64,000 bases of DNA, from assembly GCA_017744315.1 (NCBI GenBank), contig JAGIBN010000002.1, positions 434,001-498,000 of the forward strand. The letters run 5' to 3'. The first letter of the stretch is position 1, and the number at the start of each line of letters is the position of its first letter. This DNA is from Porphyrobacter sp. (GTDB lineage Bacteria > Pseudomonadota > Alphaproteobacteria > Sphingomonadales > Sphingomonadaceae). The position numbers and the translations under genes were made by a program. The notes beneath the pieces were generated by a model, which saw nothing but the letters and a program-made list of their open reading frames with translations, did not search any database and had not been told where the DNA came from. Positions 28,475 through 41,324 of the stretch are shown here, piece after piece.

Positions 28475-30502
28475 ATGGATGCCATCGGCAGCGGTGCGAG
28501 AGTCATCGCGCTTGTCGGCCCCGCAGGCGCTGGAAAGACCAGCCTGGCTGAAGCCCTGCTGCACGCGGCAGGCGCCATACCCCGGCTCGGATCGGTCGAA
28601 GCGGGCACGTCCCTGGGCGATGCGAGCGCCGAAGCGCGAGCGCGCGGAGGATCGACCGAGCTCAATCTAATGCGCTTCAACTGGGCAGGCGACGACTACA
28701 TCATCCTCGACGCCCCCGGTTCTGTCGGCTTCGCCGCCGAAGTCGATGCCGCGCTCGATATCGCGGATCTCGCACTCGTCGTCCTTCCACCCGAACCCGA
28801 ACGCGCGGCTCTCGCCGAACCTCTGCTTCGCGACATCGAGGCGCGAGGCGTGCCGCACGCGATCTTCGTGAACAAGATCGACAAGGCCCACGGGACGCTC
28901 GAAGACTTGCTGGTATCGCTTGAGCCGGTAAGCAAGGCGGCGCTCGTCGCCAGACAGATTCCCATCAGCAAGGGCGAGGACGTTATCGGCTTCGTCGACC
29001 TCGCACTCGACCGTGCCTACAAGTACCGCGCCGGCCAGGCCTCCGAACTGGTGCCGCTGCCGCCCGAGCTCGAGGAGACCGAGGGCAAGGCGCGCTTCCA
29101 TATGCTCGAGCAGTTGGCGGATCATGACGATGTCCTGCTCGAACAGCTGCTGTCCGACGAGACACCCGACCTCGCGACCGTGTTCGGCGACCTCAAGCGG
29201 GAGACGGCCGAAGGGCTCGTCGTCCCGGTCATGTTCGGATCGGCGATCAACGGCTTTGGCGTGAGACGCCTGCTCAAGGCGCTACGGCACGACACCCCAC
29301 CTGCCAGCGCGACGGCGGAACGGCTCTTGATCGAAGGCCCGGTGATCGAGGTATTCAAGGTCTCGAACGAAACTGCGGTCGGCCGCCTCTCGCTTGCGCG
29401 CATTTTCGGCAAACCGCTCAATGAGGGTACAGAGCTCAATTCCTCGGCAGGTGACGGCCATCGCGCCGGCGCCTTGTTTGGGATCCATGGCAGCAACACC
29501 GTCCGGCTCAAGAAGGGGGAGCCGGGCGACGTGGTCGGAATAGCCAAGGCCGATGCGGTTCATGCGGGGCACCGTCTGTCCGAAGGTTCTGCGCCCTCGG
29601 CGCCGGAACAGCGAGCCAGGCGTACCGCCAATTCCGCGCTCTCCATCGGGGTCAAGGATCACAAGGACGAGGTTCGGCTTTCGACCGCCCTTGCGAAGCT
29701 GCTTGAAGAAGACCTGGGATTGGCATGCGAGACCAACGAAGAGACGCACGAGACCCTGCTGCGCGGGATCAACGAGGAACACCTCGCGCTTGCCCTCGAC
29801 CGGCTGAAAAGGCGTTATGGCCTACCTATCGATGCCAAGCAGGCCGCTGTCTTGATCCGCGAGACGATCCGCAAGAGCGCTACCCAGCGAGGCCGGCACA
29901 AGAAGCAGTCCGGCGGCCATGGCCAGTACGGTGACGTGGTGATCGAAGTGCATCCGCTGCCAAGGGGCGAGGGCTTCCGTTTTGAGGAGAAGATCTCGGG
30001 CGGGGTGGTTCCCAAACAATGGATTCCGGCGGTCGAGCACGGCGTGCGCGATGCCATGCTTAAGGGGCCGCTTGGGCATCCCGTGGTCGACGTTGCCGTG
30101 ACCCTTGTCGACGGCTCGTACCACAGCGTCGACAGCTCCGAGCTGGCGTTTCGCATGGCCGGACGGATCGCCATGTCCGAAGCCCTGGCGGCGTCCGCGC
30201 CCTATCTACTCGAACCCGTCGACCAGGTGACCATCGAAACGCCCGGAAGCGCGACTTCGCGTATCACCTCAGCACTCGCCAGCCACCGCGCGCGCGTCCT
30301 AGGGATGACCCCGCGAGAAGGCTGGTCGCGATGGGACACCATCGAGGCGATGGTGCCCGAAGCGGAGCTGGCGGCGCTGCACAAGGACATCCGCGCGCTC
30401 AGCCAGGGCATGGCGACTTATGACGCGCATTTCGACCACCTCGAGGAAGTCAACGGAAGGTTGGCAGAAGCAATCGTGCAGAGAGCCAGCGAGCCGGCCT
30501 GA
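28475..30502 (+). CDS. Elongation factor G-like protein (FusA2-type paralogue)
   Basis: GTPase of 675 residues with the EF-G domain order: G domain, domain II, and III-V with the typical KQSGGHGQYGDVVIEVHP and the EFG-IV/V end. The P-loop is GPAGAGKTS, G3 is DAPG and G4 is NKID. The switch I motif RGIT of true EF-G is replaced (ARGGSTELNL), and the P-loop lacks the usual His. It is therefore a paralogue and not the translocase proper, which normally sits in the str operon. The ATG at 28475 has the strong AAGGAGAGG. A long open frame upstream overlaps the SDR gene and is not coding. Function is unproven; a role in ribosome rescue or stress is possible. Confidence 0.85.
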   Translation: MDAIGSGARVIALVGPAGAGKTSLAEALLHAAGAIPRLGSVEAGTSLGDASAEARARGGSTELNLMRFNWAGDDYIILDAPGSVGFAAEVDAALDIADLALVVLPPEPERAALAEPLLRDIEARGVPHAIFVNKIDKAHGTLEDLLVSLEPVSKAALVARQIPISKGEDVIGFVDLALDRAYKYRAGQASELVPLPPELEETEGKARFHMLEQLADHDDVLLEQLLSDETPDLATVFGDLKRETAEGLVVPVMFGSAINGFGVRRLLKALRHDTPPASATAERLLIEGPVIEVFKVSNETAVGRLSLARIFGKPLNEGTELNSSAGDGHRAGALFGIHGSNTVRLKKGEPGDVVGIAKADAVHAGHRLSEGSAPSAPEQRARRTANSALSIGVKDHKDEVRLSTALAKLLEEDLGLACETNEETHETLLRGINEEHLALALDRLKRRYGLPIDAKQAAVLIRETIRKSATQRGRHKKQSGGHGQYGDVVIEVHPLPRGEGFRFEEKISGGVVPKQWIPAVEHGVRDAMLKGPLGHPVVDVAVTLVDGSYHSVDSSELAFRMAGRIAMSEALAASAPYLLEPVDQVTIETPGSATSRITSALASHRARVLGMTPREGWSRWDTIEAMVPEAELAALHKDIRALSQGMATYDAHFDHLEEVNGRLAEAIVQRASEPA

Positions 30503-30518
30503 GGGGTTGGAGGGAGTG

Positions 30519-30536
30519 GGCTGCCGAAACGCAGCC
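30519..30536. terminator. Hairpin between the EF-G-like gene and tRNA-Lys
   Basis: GGCTGC and GCAGCC pair perfectly around CGAAAC, 16 bases after the EF-G-like stop and 47 bases beyond the tRNA 3' end. The two units converge here, so it could serve both. TCTCAATCTTC and TTTTC follow on the plus strand. Moderate candidate. Confidence 0.45.
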
Positions 30537-30582
30537 GCTCGCTCTCAATCTTCGGTTTTCAGAAGGCCTGAAGGGGAAGGGA

Positions 30583-30658
<76 letters not shown>

Positions 30659-30766
30659 ATTCTCACTGAGAGAGGCGCCCCTATAATCGCCCCGAACGCG
30701 CCGTCAAGCGATTCGCTTTGCAAAATTTGTGCGGCTGCAAAACGAGAGGAAAACGGGTGATTTGCC

Positions 30767-31885
30767 CTAGTTGAAATTCGTGCCTCTGGAGCGCTGGCTC
30801 CACCGGTCGATCATCATCAAGGTGCCGATGCAGATCATGTTCGTCAGCATCGAGGAACCGCCGTGGCTCATGAACGGCAAGGGAATACCGACCACGGGAG
30901 CCAGGCCCATGACCATCAGCAGATTGATCGCGACATAGAAGAAGATCGTCGCCGTCATGCCCCCCGCGAGGAGCTGGGAGAAGCGGTCGGGCGCGTTGCG
31001 TGCGACGGTCAGGCCCCAGCGCAGGATGATGCCGAAGATCAGCAGCACGAACAGACCGCCGATGAGACCCCACTCTTCGGCCATCGTGGCGAAGACGAAG
31101 TCGGTGTGGGGTTCTGGCAGGTAGTTGAGGTGGCTCTGCGATCCTTCGCCAAAGCCCTTGCCGGTAATGCCGCCGGAGCCGATCGCGATCTTCGATTGGG
31201 TGATGTGGTAGCCGGTGCCGAGGGGATCGCTTTCGGGATCCATGAAGGTCGTAACTCGCGCCCGCTGGTAGTCGTGAAGCGCGAAGAAATAGGCGAGTGG
31301 CGCGATGACCAGGGCGGCAGCGCCAGCCCCTGCGAACCACTTCCACGGGAGGCCGGCGAGAAACAGCAGGACGCCCGCGCCAAAGCCAATGGCGAGCGCC
31401 GTGCCAAGGTCGGGCTGCAGTAGGACTAGGCCCATCGGCAGGCCAACCAGCACCCCGGCGGGGAGGAGGGCTCGCCAGGAACCGGTCATGCCCGGCGGAA
31501 GTGCGCCGTAGAACGTCGCTAGCGTCAGCACGATCACCGGCTTCATGAACTCGGACGGCTGCAGCACGATAAAGCCGAGGTCGAGCCAGCGCTGGCTGCC
31601 GCCGCCGATGGCGCCAAGTAGCTCCACCAGGATCAGCAACAACAGGACGCCCACGTAGGCGGGATAGGCTGCCCACACGACCAGTTCCCGCGGCATCAGC
31701 CGGATGATCAGGGCCATGGTAAGAAACACCGCGAACCGGATCAGGTGCGAGCCCGCGAAGGGTGTGAATGAACCGCCGGCAGCCGAGTGCAGAACGGTGG
31801 CGCCAAAACACACGAGAATGACCAGCGGCAGGATCACCCGCCACGGAATGCCTGCGAGAGGCTCGGGAAGAACGGCCAGTTTCAT
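30767..31885 (-). CDS. rodA: Rod shape-determining protein RodA (SEDS peptidoglycan glycosyltransferase)
   Basis: Polymerises lipid II during side-wall elongation, with PBP2 as its transpeptidase partner. It has 372 residues and about ten membrane segments. SEDS landmarks are GSQRWLDLGFIVLQPSEFMK, LLQPDLGTALAI, the long extracytoplasmic loop with ITGKGFGEGSQSHLNYLPEPHTDFVFA, and GIPLPFMSHGGSSMLT. The ATG overlaps the mrdA stop by four bases (ATGA), giving coupled translation of the enzyme pair. It is last of mreBCD-mrdA-rodA. Confidence 0.97.
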   Translation of the reverse strand: MKLAVLPEPLAGIPWRVILPLVILVCFGATVLHSAAGGSFTPFAGSHLIRFAVFLTMALIIRLMPRELVVWAAYPAYVGVLLLLILVELLGAIGGGSQRWLDLGFIVLQPSEFMKPVIVLTLATFYGALPPGMTGSWRALLPAGVLVGLPMGLVLLQPDLGTALAIGFGAGVLLFLAGLPWKWFAGAGAAALVIAPLAYFFALHDYQRARVTTFMDPESDPLGTGYHITQSKIAIGSGGITGKGFGEGSQSHLNYLPEPHTDFVFATMAEEWGLIGGLFVLLIFGIILRWGLTVARNAPDRFSQLLAGGMTATIFFYVAINLLMVMGLAPVVGIPLPFMSHGGSSMLTNMICIGTLMMIDRWSQRSRGTNFN

Positions 31886-33912
31886 CGCGGTTCCGGACCC
31901 TCCGGTACATCGGGTTCAGGACGCGGGGCCACGGCCTCGGTCGCGACGCCAGCGGGCTGGGCCGCCGCGGCACGAGCCTCGGCGTCGACGAGGCGGGCGA
32001 TGGTAGCCTGGTCTTCAGGCACCGGGGGCACGTCTATACCGGCCGCGGCCGCACGTCGGGCGTATTCGGCATCGAACCGTTCCTTGGCGGTGCCGCCCCA
32101 CTGCTGCTCCATCGCGTGCAGCGCCTCGAGCCCCTTCGCCGGATCGAACAGGAAGGTCATAACGTCTCGCGCGATAGGGTAGGCGGAGCCGGAGCCACCG
32201 CCGTGCTCGATCACAACGGCACCCGCATAGCGAGGCTTGTCGAACGGCGCGAAGAAGATGAACAGGCCGTGGTCGCGGTGCTTCCAGATGCCGCCTTTGC
32301 CGCTGCCGATGTTAAGCCCGACGACCTGCGCGGTACCGGTCTTGCCCGCCATCAGCACGTCTTCGATCGGGAGCCTGGCTCTGCCGGCGGTACCGGGGCC
32401 GTTTACAACGTCGCTCATCGCCTTCTGGATGATCTGCACGTGATCGCCGTGGAAACCCATGCTGTCGAAGTGCGGCGTCTTGCCGTCCAGGATCAGGCGG
32501 GGCATGATCTTGTTACCGGTCGCAAGACGCGAAGCCATGATCGCGAGCTGCAACGGATTGGCGAGCATGTAGCCCTGGCCGATGGTCGCGTTGACGGTGT
32601 CGTAGGACTGCCAGGGCTTGCCGTACTTCTTGAGCTTCCAGGCCGGATCGGGGACGGTGCCGAAGAACTGGCTCGCGACCGGCAGCTGGAACTCCTGCCC
32701 CATGCCCAGGCGTTTGGCCATCGGCGCGATCACGTCCATTCCGAGCTTCTGGGCGAAGTGATAGAAGTAGACGTCGCAGGACTGGTAGATGCCCTTGGAC
32801 ATGTTGACCGAGCCGTGGCCGCGTCGGTTCCAGCAGTGGAACACGCGATTGCCGACGCGAAGGCCGCCGCCACAGCCGACCGTTTCGTTGGGGTCGAGTC
32901 CCGCTTCGAGGAAAGACATCGCCACCATCGGCTTGACGGTGGAGCCGGGAGGGTAGAGCCCTTTGAGCACCTTGTTGCGCAGCGGAACACGCTCGTTCTC
33001 GCTGAGCATCTGGTACTCGACGCGCCCGATCCCGTCCGAAAAACTGTTCGGATCGAAGCTGGGCATCGAAGCCATGCACAGCAGGTCACCGCTGGCACAG
33101 TCGATCACCACGACCGAACCGCTCTCAAGGCCCAGGCGGCGGGCCGCATAGTCCTGCAAGGGGCCGTCGATGGTCAGCTGGATCGGTTTGCCCTGGACAT
33201 CCTCGCGAGTGTCGAGATCGCGGACGATACGACCTGAGGCCGTGACCTCCACACGGCGAGCGCCCGGCTCACCGCGCAGGACTTGCTCGAACTGCTTCTC
33301 AAGCCCGTCCTTGCCGAGCTTGAAGCCTGGGGTCACGAGCAGCGGTACCGGATCCTTTTCGTATTCTTCCTTCGAAGCCGTCCCGACGTACCCGATCAGA
33401 TGGCCGACCGACGGCCCGGTCGGATAGAAGCGTGAGAACCCGCGCTGCGGCACAACGCCGGGAAGTTCCGGCAGCCGCACGCTGACAGCCGCGAACGTGT
33501 CGTAGTCGAGACCATCGGCAACCTGGACCGGCTGGAACCCGGCGGCCTTGTCGATCTTGTCGCGCAAGTCCTGCAGTTCGACCGGGGTGAAGTTCAGCAG
33601 CTTGCCGAGCGTGGTGATCTCGGCGTCGGCGTCCTTGAGCCGGTCGGGAATGATGTCGACCCGGAAGTCCGCCCGATTGGAGGCGAGGGGGGAGCCATTA
33701 CGGTCGAGGATCCAGCCACGGCGAGGCGGAATCAGGGTGAGGTTCACCCGATTGCTCTCCGCCTCCATCTCGTACTTCTCATTCTCGGCGACGGCTATGT
33801 AGCCCATCCGCGCGGCGAGCAGCAGGCCAACGCCTCCTTGCACCGCGCCGAGGACGAAGGTCCTGCGGTGGAAGGATTCGGCTAGCAATCGTGATGAGAA
33901 CTTGGGGCGCAT
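31882..33912 (-). CDS. mrdA: Penicillin-binding protein 2 (elongasome transpeptidase)
   Basis: Cross-links peptidoglycan during cell elongation. It has 676 residues. The N-terminal membrane anchor is at residues 18-40 and the dimerisation domain follows with PPRRGWILDRNG. The transpeptidase domain has catalytic Ser324 in PPGSTVKP, the SxN-position motif SCD in YQSCDVYFYHFA, and KTG in MAGKTGTAQV. The C-terminal tail from about residue 600 is Ala/Glu/Pro-rich and longer than in E. coli. It follows mreD by 3 bases and overlaps rodA by 4. Confidence 0.97.
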   Translation of the reverse strand: MRPKFSSRLLAESFHRRTFVLGAVQGGVGLLLAARMGYIAVAENEKYEMEAESNRVNLTLIPPRRGWILDRNGSPLASNRADFRVDIIPDRLKDADAEITTLGKLLNFTPVELQDLRDKIDKAAGFQPVQVADGLDYDTFAAVSVRLPELPGVVPQRGFSRFYPTGPSVGHLIGYVGTASKEEYEKDPVPLLVTPGFKLGKDGLEKQFEQVLRGEPGARRVEVTASGRIVRDLDTREDVQGKPIQLTIDGPLQDYAARRLGLESGSVVVIDCASGDLLCMASMPSFDPNSFSDGIGRVEYQMLSENERVPLRNKVLKGLYPPGSTVKPMVAMSFLEAGLDPNETVGCGGGLRVGNRVFHCWNRRGHGSVNMSKGIYQSCDVYFYHFAQKLGMDVIAPMAKRLGMGQEFQLPVASQFFGTVPDPAWKLKKYGKPWQSYDTVNATIGQGYMLANPLQLAIMASRLATGNKIMPRLILDGKTPHFDSMGFHGDHVQIIQKAMSDVVNGPGTAGRARLPIEDVLMAGKTGTAQVVGLNIGSGKGGIWKHRDHGLFIFFAPFDKPRYAGAVVIEHGGGSGSAYPIARDVMTFLFDPAKGLEALHAMEQQWGGTAKERFDAEYARRAAAAGIDVPPVPEDQATIARLVDAEARAAAAQPAGVATEAVAPRPEPDVPEGPEPR

Positions 33913-33915
33913 ACC

Positions 33916-34470
33916 TCAGGCAATGCGCCGCACGCGCATCAGGCGCAGACGATCCAGCAGGGCGACCACACGGGCAACGATGGGAAACAGCATGATCGTG
34001 ATCAGTAGTTGGGGGCCGATGACTGTAAGTTGTACCATCGTCATCTTGGCTCCGGAAACAAGCGCCGAGATGGCCAGGTAGGGCACGATGATCGCGGTGG
34101 CGGTCAACCAGTCGAGCCAGAAGTTCCGCCACGGAAAGCGGATTTCGACCAGCTCGATGACGAACAGGGCAACGGAGAAGAGGAGAATTCCGCTACCAAA
34201 CGGCTGGCCGGAATAGAGATCGTCAAACAAACCGAGCGGAAAGCCGGCCCAGAGCGGCAGAAGGCCCGGCCGAAGCAGCCGCCAGGCGAGCATCAGCATC
34301 AGGCCAAGCGGCGGCAGGACTGGCGCCGCCGAGATCACCGGGAGCCATGGGGTCAGCGATCCCAGCAGGATCGAAGCCCATGGCAGCCCGTAAGCGAGAA
34401 TGGGCGACTGGTCCCGGTTGATGCGGCTTCCGAAAGGATCGCGCCGCGACTTGGGATTGAGGGTTTCCAT
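33916..34470 (-). CDS. mreD: Rod shape-determining protein MreD
   Basis: Small integral membrane partner of MreC in the elongasome. It has 184 residues from the ATG at 34470, which overlaps the mreC stop (TGATG); a TTG directly before it is less likely. About five hydrophobic segments are seen. The family-like part is LPLWAGFPLGLFDDLYSGQPFG. The N-terminal 25 residues are polar. Its place between mreC and mrdA supports the name even though MreD is poorly conserved. Confidence 0.92.
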   Translation of the reverse strand: METLNPKSRRDPFGSRINRDQSPILAYGLPWASILLGSLTPWLPVISAAPVLPPLGLMLMLAWRLLRPGLLPLWAGFPLGLFDDLYSGQPFGSGILLFSVALFVIELVEIRFPWRNFWLDWLTATAIIVPYLAISALVSGAKMTMVQLTVIGPQLLITIMLFPIVARVVALLDRLRLMRVRRIA

Positions 34471-35372
34471 CAATCCTCCCGCGCCGCCTTTTCCTCCATC
34501 GCGTCGGCGGCATCGATCGCCTTCTTCTGCCAGACCGGTTCAACCAGCACGACATCGGTCGCGGCCGGATTGCTCAGCAGTTGGGCGATCGCGCCATCGC
34601 GGGTAATCTCGGTCGCCAGAGCCACGGCAATTCCTGGGCGAAACAGTCCACCCGCGCCGGAGGTAACGAAGACATCGCCCTTCTTGATCGGGTTCACCCC
34701 GAGGTTGACCAAGCGAAGGCGCAGCGATCCGTCGGACCGGCCTTCGGCAAAGGCGACCACGTTGTCAGTCGCGCGGCGTACGGGGACCATGCTCTCGCTG
34801 TCGGTCAGCAGGAGCACTCGCGAACTCATGGTGCCTGCCTCGACCACCCGGCCGACCAGCCCCATGGGCGAGGTGACGGGCATGCCCGGCTCCACGCCGT
34901 CGCTGGTGCCGGCAGAGATATAGGCAATCCGCCGGGCGCTCGACGAAGTCGATCCTATCAGCCGCGCTGTCGCCACAGGACGGACATCGCCTTCCGACAT
35001 GCGGAGCGCGGCCTTGAGACGGGCGTTCTCCTGCCGCAGCGCCTCAGCCTCGGCCAGCTTCACCCGAGCGATCTTGGCTTCTTCCTCGAGCTTCGCATTG
35101 CGACTGCCGGCCCGATAGTAGCCGGCCACCGCCTCGAACACGTTCTTGCCGCCAGTCCGGCCCGCAGCGCCAACCTCTCCGACCGGTGCCGCGGCGTCCG
35201 ATGCCATCGAACGAAGGCCGTTGAAGGTCTCCGGGCGCAGCAAGGAAATGGCCAGGAGCGCGGCACCCACAAGGATGCCGACCCCCGCCAGGACATAGCC
35301 CGTGAACAGGCCGAGCTGGGCCTTCTTGTTGCTTCCGGAACGGCGGCTTGAGGGCGGTGCCATTGCCGCCAT
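34470..35372 (-). CDS. mreC: Rod shape-determining protein MreC
   Basis: Periplasmic scaffold that couples MreB to PBP2. The 300 residues include one membrane segment at about residues 20-43, a coiled coil at about 93-125 (NAKLEEEAKIARVKLAEAEALR) and the beta-domains with GTSDGVEPGMPVTSPMGLVGRV and KKGDVFVTSGAGGLFRPGI. A Lys/Asp-rich tail follows. It lies 23 bases after mreB and overlaps mreD by one base. Confidence 0.95.
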   Translation of the reverse strand: MAAMAPPSSRRSGSNKKAQLGLFTGYVLAGVGILVGAALLAISLLRPETFNGLRSMASDAAAPVGEVGAAGRTGGKNVFEAVAGYYRAGSRNAKLEEEAKIARVKLAEAEALRQENARLKAALRMSEGDVRPVATARLIGSTSSSARRIAYISAGTSDGVEPGMPVTSPMGLVGRVVEAGTMSSRVLLLTDSESMVPVRRATDNVVAFAEGRSDGSLRLRLVNLGVNPIKKGDVFVTSGAGGLFRPGIAVALATEITRDGAIAQLLSNPAATDVVLVEPVWQKKAIDAADAMEEKAARED

Positions 35373-35395
35373 ACCCCTCTAGTTCGCAGTGACGA

Positions 35396-38430
<3,035 letters not shown>

Positions 38431-38431
<1 letters not shown>

Positions 38432-38937
38432 TGCGGGGTCGATTGGCGATTGTGGCGGCAGCAGTGCTGCTGGCCGGGTGTGGAAACAAGGCCACTCCCG
38501 AAGAACAGGCGCTGAAAGACGCTCGCGACGTGGCCATGGTGGAAGCCGCGAACAAGGCCGAGCCCCCGCTCGAACTCGTGACGCCCGAGCCGATCCTGCT
38601 CCCCGATATCGAGCGCTACGATCTCTACGGCGAGGCCTGCAACTACGCGCCGGGAACTAGCCTCGGCACCCGCGTGGTTGCCCGGGAAGTCGATGCCTTC
38701 ATCAAGATCGACGGAGAGGTCCAGCGGTTTGCCGCGGACCCCGGTTCACGCGAACTCCCGCTGGGCACGCGCACGCTCTACAACGGTAAGGAGTATTCGC
38801 TCCAGCTGGACATCAAGGACGACGGGGAACCGACCGCCGACGGCAAGGTGAACTACGAGGGTACCGTGACCTTGCGCGATCCCCACGGGAGACCGGTCTA
38901 CGAAGGAACCGGCCTTGCCCAGTGCGGCAAGAGCTAG
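38431..38937 (+). CDS. Putative lipoprotein
   Basis: The 168-residue protein has a clear lipoprotein signal (LLAGC, acylated Cys17). The mature part is polar with a Pro/Glu-rich linker, then sequence including YNGKEYSLQLDIKDD and GTVTLRDPHGRPVYEGTG. I do not recognise a family. The start at 38431 overlaps the mutL stop, so it is coupled to mutL. Its stop directly abuts the stop of the convergent NYN gene. Cys48 and the near C-terminal Cys could form a disulfide. Confidence 0.82.
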
Positions 38938-39654
38938 CTACCGCACGCGCTTGACGTAGAGATGATTGTCGCCGCGCCGCTCAAGCTTGAAGTTGTCGCT
39001 GGCCGCTTTCATCAGATCCGACAGCCGCTTGAACCCATGGTTGCGCACGTCGAAGCTTGAACGGTTGCCGGCAATCTGGCCGACTTCCTGCAGGCGAGCA
39101 TAGCCGTTCTCGTCCCGGCTCGCGGCCTTCCACGCATCGCCGAGCAGTTCGATCAGCTCGCCATCGATCTGCTTGCTCTCGGCCGGTGGCGTATCGTCCT
39201 CGTGCTCGTGAGTGCGGATCAACTGGTCGACGTCGATGTAGCGGGTGCAGGCGGTCTTGAACGCCTCGGGCGCCTTGTCGCTTCCGAAGCCGTAGACGAT
39301 CAGCCCGTCCTGCCGCAGCCGCGTGACCAGCGGAGTGAAGTCGCTGTCCGAACTCATGATGCCGAAGCCGTCGACCTTGCCGCGATAGAGCAAGTCGACC
39401 GCGTCGATGGTCATCGCCATGTCGGTGGCGTTCTTGCCCTTGGTCAAGTCGAACTGCTGCATCGGCTGCAGGCCGTAGCGATGGGTGATCTGGTTCCACT
39501 TGGCGAGCGCCGGCTTGGCCCAGTTGCCGTAGGCGCGGCGGATGTTCACTTGCCCAAGCTCCGCCAGAACGGTGAGCACGGGGTCGATCCCCGCGTGACT
39601 CGCGTTGTCGGCGTCGATCAGCAGGGCGATGTTCTTTAGCGGGGTCTCCAACAT
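38938..39654 (-). CDS. NYN domain protein with C-terminal OST-HTH/LOTUS domain (LabA-like)
   Basis: Predicted RNase of the PIN-like NYN fold (residues 5-150). Acidic residues typical of the active site are in LLIDADNAS, TDMAMTIDAVDL and SSDSDFTPLVTRLR. Residues 165-238 form an OST-HTH/LOTUS domain (ELLGDAWKAASRDENGYARL then NHGFKRLSDLMKA), an RNA-binding module. This pairing suggests a targeted RNA-processing enzyme; the substrate is unknown. The family includes LabA of cyanobacteria and MARF1-type proteins. Its stop abuts that of the lipoprotein gene. Confidence 0.88.
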   Translation of the reverse strand: MLETPLKNIALLIDADNASHAGIDPVLTVLAELGQVNIRRAYGNWAKPALAKWNQITHRYGLQPMQQFDLTKGKNATDMAMTIDAVDLLYRGKVDGFGIMSSDSDFTPLVTRLRQDGLIVYGFGSDKAPEAFKTACTRYIDVDQLIRTHEHEDDTPPAESKQIDGELIELLGDAWKAASRDENGYARLQEVGQIAGNRSSFDVRNHGFKRLSDLMKAASDNFKLERRGDNHLYVKRVR

Positions 39655-39690
39655 CGCGCGTTAATGAGCCGCAGCCGCTTCGGGCGCAAG

Positions 39691-40338
39691 TCAGGCCGGA
39701 GAGAACTTGCCGGTGCGTTCATCCAGCAAGTGCAGGACACCGTCCGAAATGGCGAAGAACGCTCCGCGCAAGGTCAGGTCGTGCCGCTTTTCCTTCTCAC
39801 GCACACAGGCAAAGGTGCGCAGATTGGCCAGGCTGACCTTGACCGCGGCCTGCTCCATCGCCCGCTCGGCCTCCCGGCCTTCGGTGCCGAGTTCCTTCGC
39901 GATCGGGTCACGGGCTTCATCGAGAAGTTCGATCCAGTCCGCGATGAAGCCGCCCTTGCCGGGCTCGGTGCCGCGCAGTTCCTGCGTCAGCGCCGCCTTG
40001 CACCCACCACAAAGGCCGTGGCCCATGACGACGATTTCACGCACCTTGAGCACCTGCACCGCGAATTCGAGCGCAGCGGAGACCCCGTGATGGCCCGGAG
40101 TCGTCTCGAACGGAGGAACCAGGGCGGCGACATTGCGCACCACGAAGATTTCGCCCGGCCGCACGTCGAAGATTTGCGAGGGGTCGACGCGGCTGTCGGA
40201 GCAGGCAATCACCATGACTCGCGGTGATTGCGATTCCCGCAGAGTCGCCCAGCGTTCTCGCTCGGGCTTCCAGCCATGTTCCCGGAAGCGGCGATAGCCC
40301 TGGAGGAGCTCGGCGAGTTCGGTTGTCGGCACGATCAT
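39691..40338 (-). CDS. Beta-class carbonic anhydrase
   Basis: Interconverts CO2 and bicarbonate, and so can feed CarAB and carboxylases. It has 215 residues from the ATG at 40338 ([12 protein letters not shown]) with GGGGCGAG upstream. The frame is open further to 40380, without family similarity. Zinc ligands are Cys46, His107 and Cys110, with the Asp48-Arg50 dyad in ACSDSRVDP and the second pair in GHGLCGGC. It diverges from lipA with 59 bases between, and the gap shows no clear operator. Confidence 0.94.
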   Translation of the reverse strand: MIVPTTELAELLQGYRRFREHGWKPERERWATLRESQSPRVMVIACSDSRVDPSQIFDVRPGEIFVVRNVAALVPPFETTPGHHGVSAALEFAVQVLKVREIVVMGHGLCGGCKAALTQELRGTEPGKGGFIADWIELLDEARDPIAKELGTEGREAERAMEQAAVKVSLANLRTFACVREKEKRHDLTLRGAFFAISDGVLHLLDERTGKFSPA

Positions 40339-40397
40339 GCTCGCCCCATGCCGCGCGCCATTGCCAGTGGCAAGGCACATGCCTAAGTGCGCACCCT

Positions 40398-41324
40398 ATG
40401 AACGACCTTTCCGCCGCTCCCCGCCCGGAACGTCAGCGCAAGCCCGACTGGATCCGGGTCAAGGCTCCCGTCAGCAAGGGCTATCACGAGACGCGCACCC
40501 TGATGCGGGAGCTCAATCTCAATACCGTCTGCGAAGAGGCGGCCTGTCCCAACATCGGCGAGTGCTGGACCAAGAAGCACGCCACGGTGATGATCCTGGG
40601 CGATGTCTGCACGCGGGCCTGTGCCTTCTGCAACGTCAAGACCGGGATGCCGCGCAAGGTCGATCCGCTTGAGCCTGAGCATGTAGCAGCCGCTGCAGCT
40701 CGGCTCGGGCTCGAGCATATCGTGGTCACTTCGGTCGACCGCGATGACTTGCCGGACGGCGGGGCAGGGCAGTTCGTCAAGGTGATCGAGGCGCTGCGGC
40801 GGAACACGCCTTCCACGACGATCGAGATTCTGACGCCCGACTTCCGCGGCAAGATGCGCCCCGCAGTCGAGGCGATTTGTGCCGCAGGTCCCGATGTTTA
40901 CAACCACAACCTCGAAACCGTCCCACGTCTCTATCCGACGATCCGCCCGGGCGCGCGCTATTACGCTTCGCTCCGCCTGCTGGAGGAAGTGAAGCGCCAC
41001 GATCCGATGATCTTCACCAAGTCGGGCATCATGCTCGGCTTGGGCGAAGAACGGCTCGAAGTGCACCAGGTGATGGACGACATGCGCAGCGCAGAGGTCG
41101 ACTTCCTGACCATGGGACAATACCTCCAGCCCACGCCGAAGCACGCCAAGGTAGCTGACTTCGTTACGCCGCAAGTGTTCGGGGCCTATGGCGCGATCGC
41201 ACGGGCCAAGGGCTTCCTCCAGGTCGCCTCCAGCCCGCTGACCCGGTCGAGCTATCACGCCGGCGACGACTTCGCTCAGATGAAGGCGGCCCGCGAGGCC
41301 AAGCTGGCTGCTCGAAAAGCCTGA
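40398..41324 (+). CDS. lipA: Lipoyl synthase
   Basis: Radical SAM enzyme that inserts two sulfurs into protein-bound octanoyl groups. It has 308 residues. The auxiliary 4Fe-4S cluster uses Cys45, Cys50 and Cys56 ([12 protein letters not shown]). The radical SAM cluster uses Cys71, Cys75 and Cys78 (CTRACAFC). The C-terminal serine ligand is in [12 protein letters not shown] use the ATG at 40398; the frame stays open upstream to 40224 over the carbonic anhydrase gene. The stop overlaps the next ATG by one base (TGATG). Confidence 0.98.
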   Translation: MNDLSAAPRPERQRKPDWIRVKAPVSKGYHETRTLMRELNLNTVCEEAACPNIGECWTKKHATVMILGDVCTRACAFCNVKTGMPRKVDPLEPEHVAAAAARLGLEHIVVTSVDRDDLPDGGAGQFVKVIEALRRNTPSTTIEILTPDFRGKMRPAVEAICAAGPDVYNHNLETVPRLYPTIRPGARYYASLRLLEEVKRHDPMIFTKSGIMLGLGEERLEVHQVMDDMRSAEVDFLTMGQYLQPTPKHAKVADFVTPQVFGAYGAIARAKGFLQVASSPLTRSSYHAGDDFAQMKAAREAKLAARKA

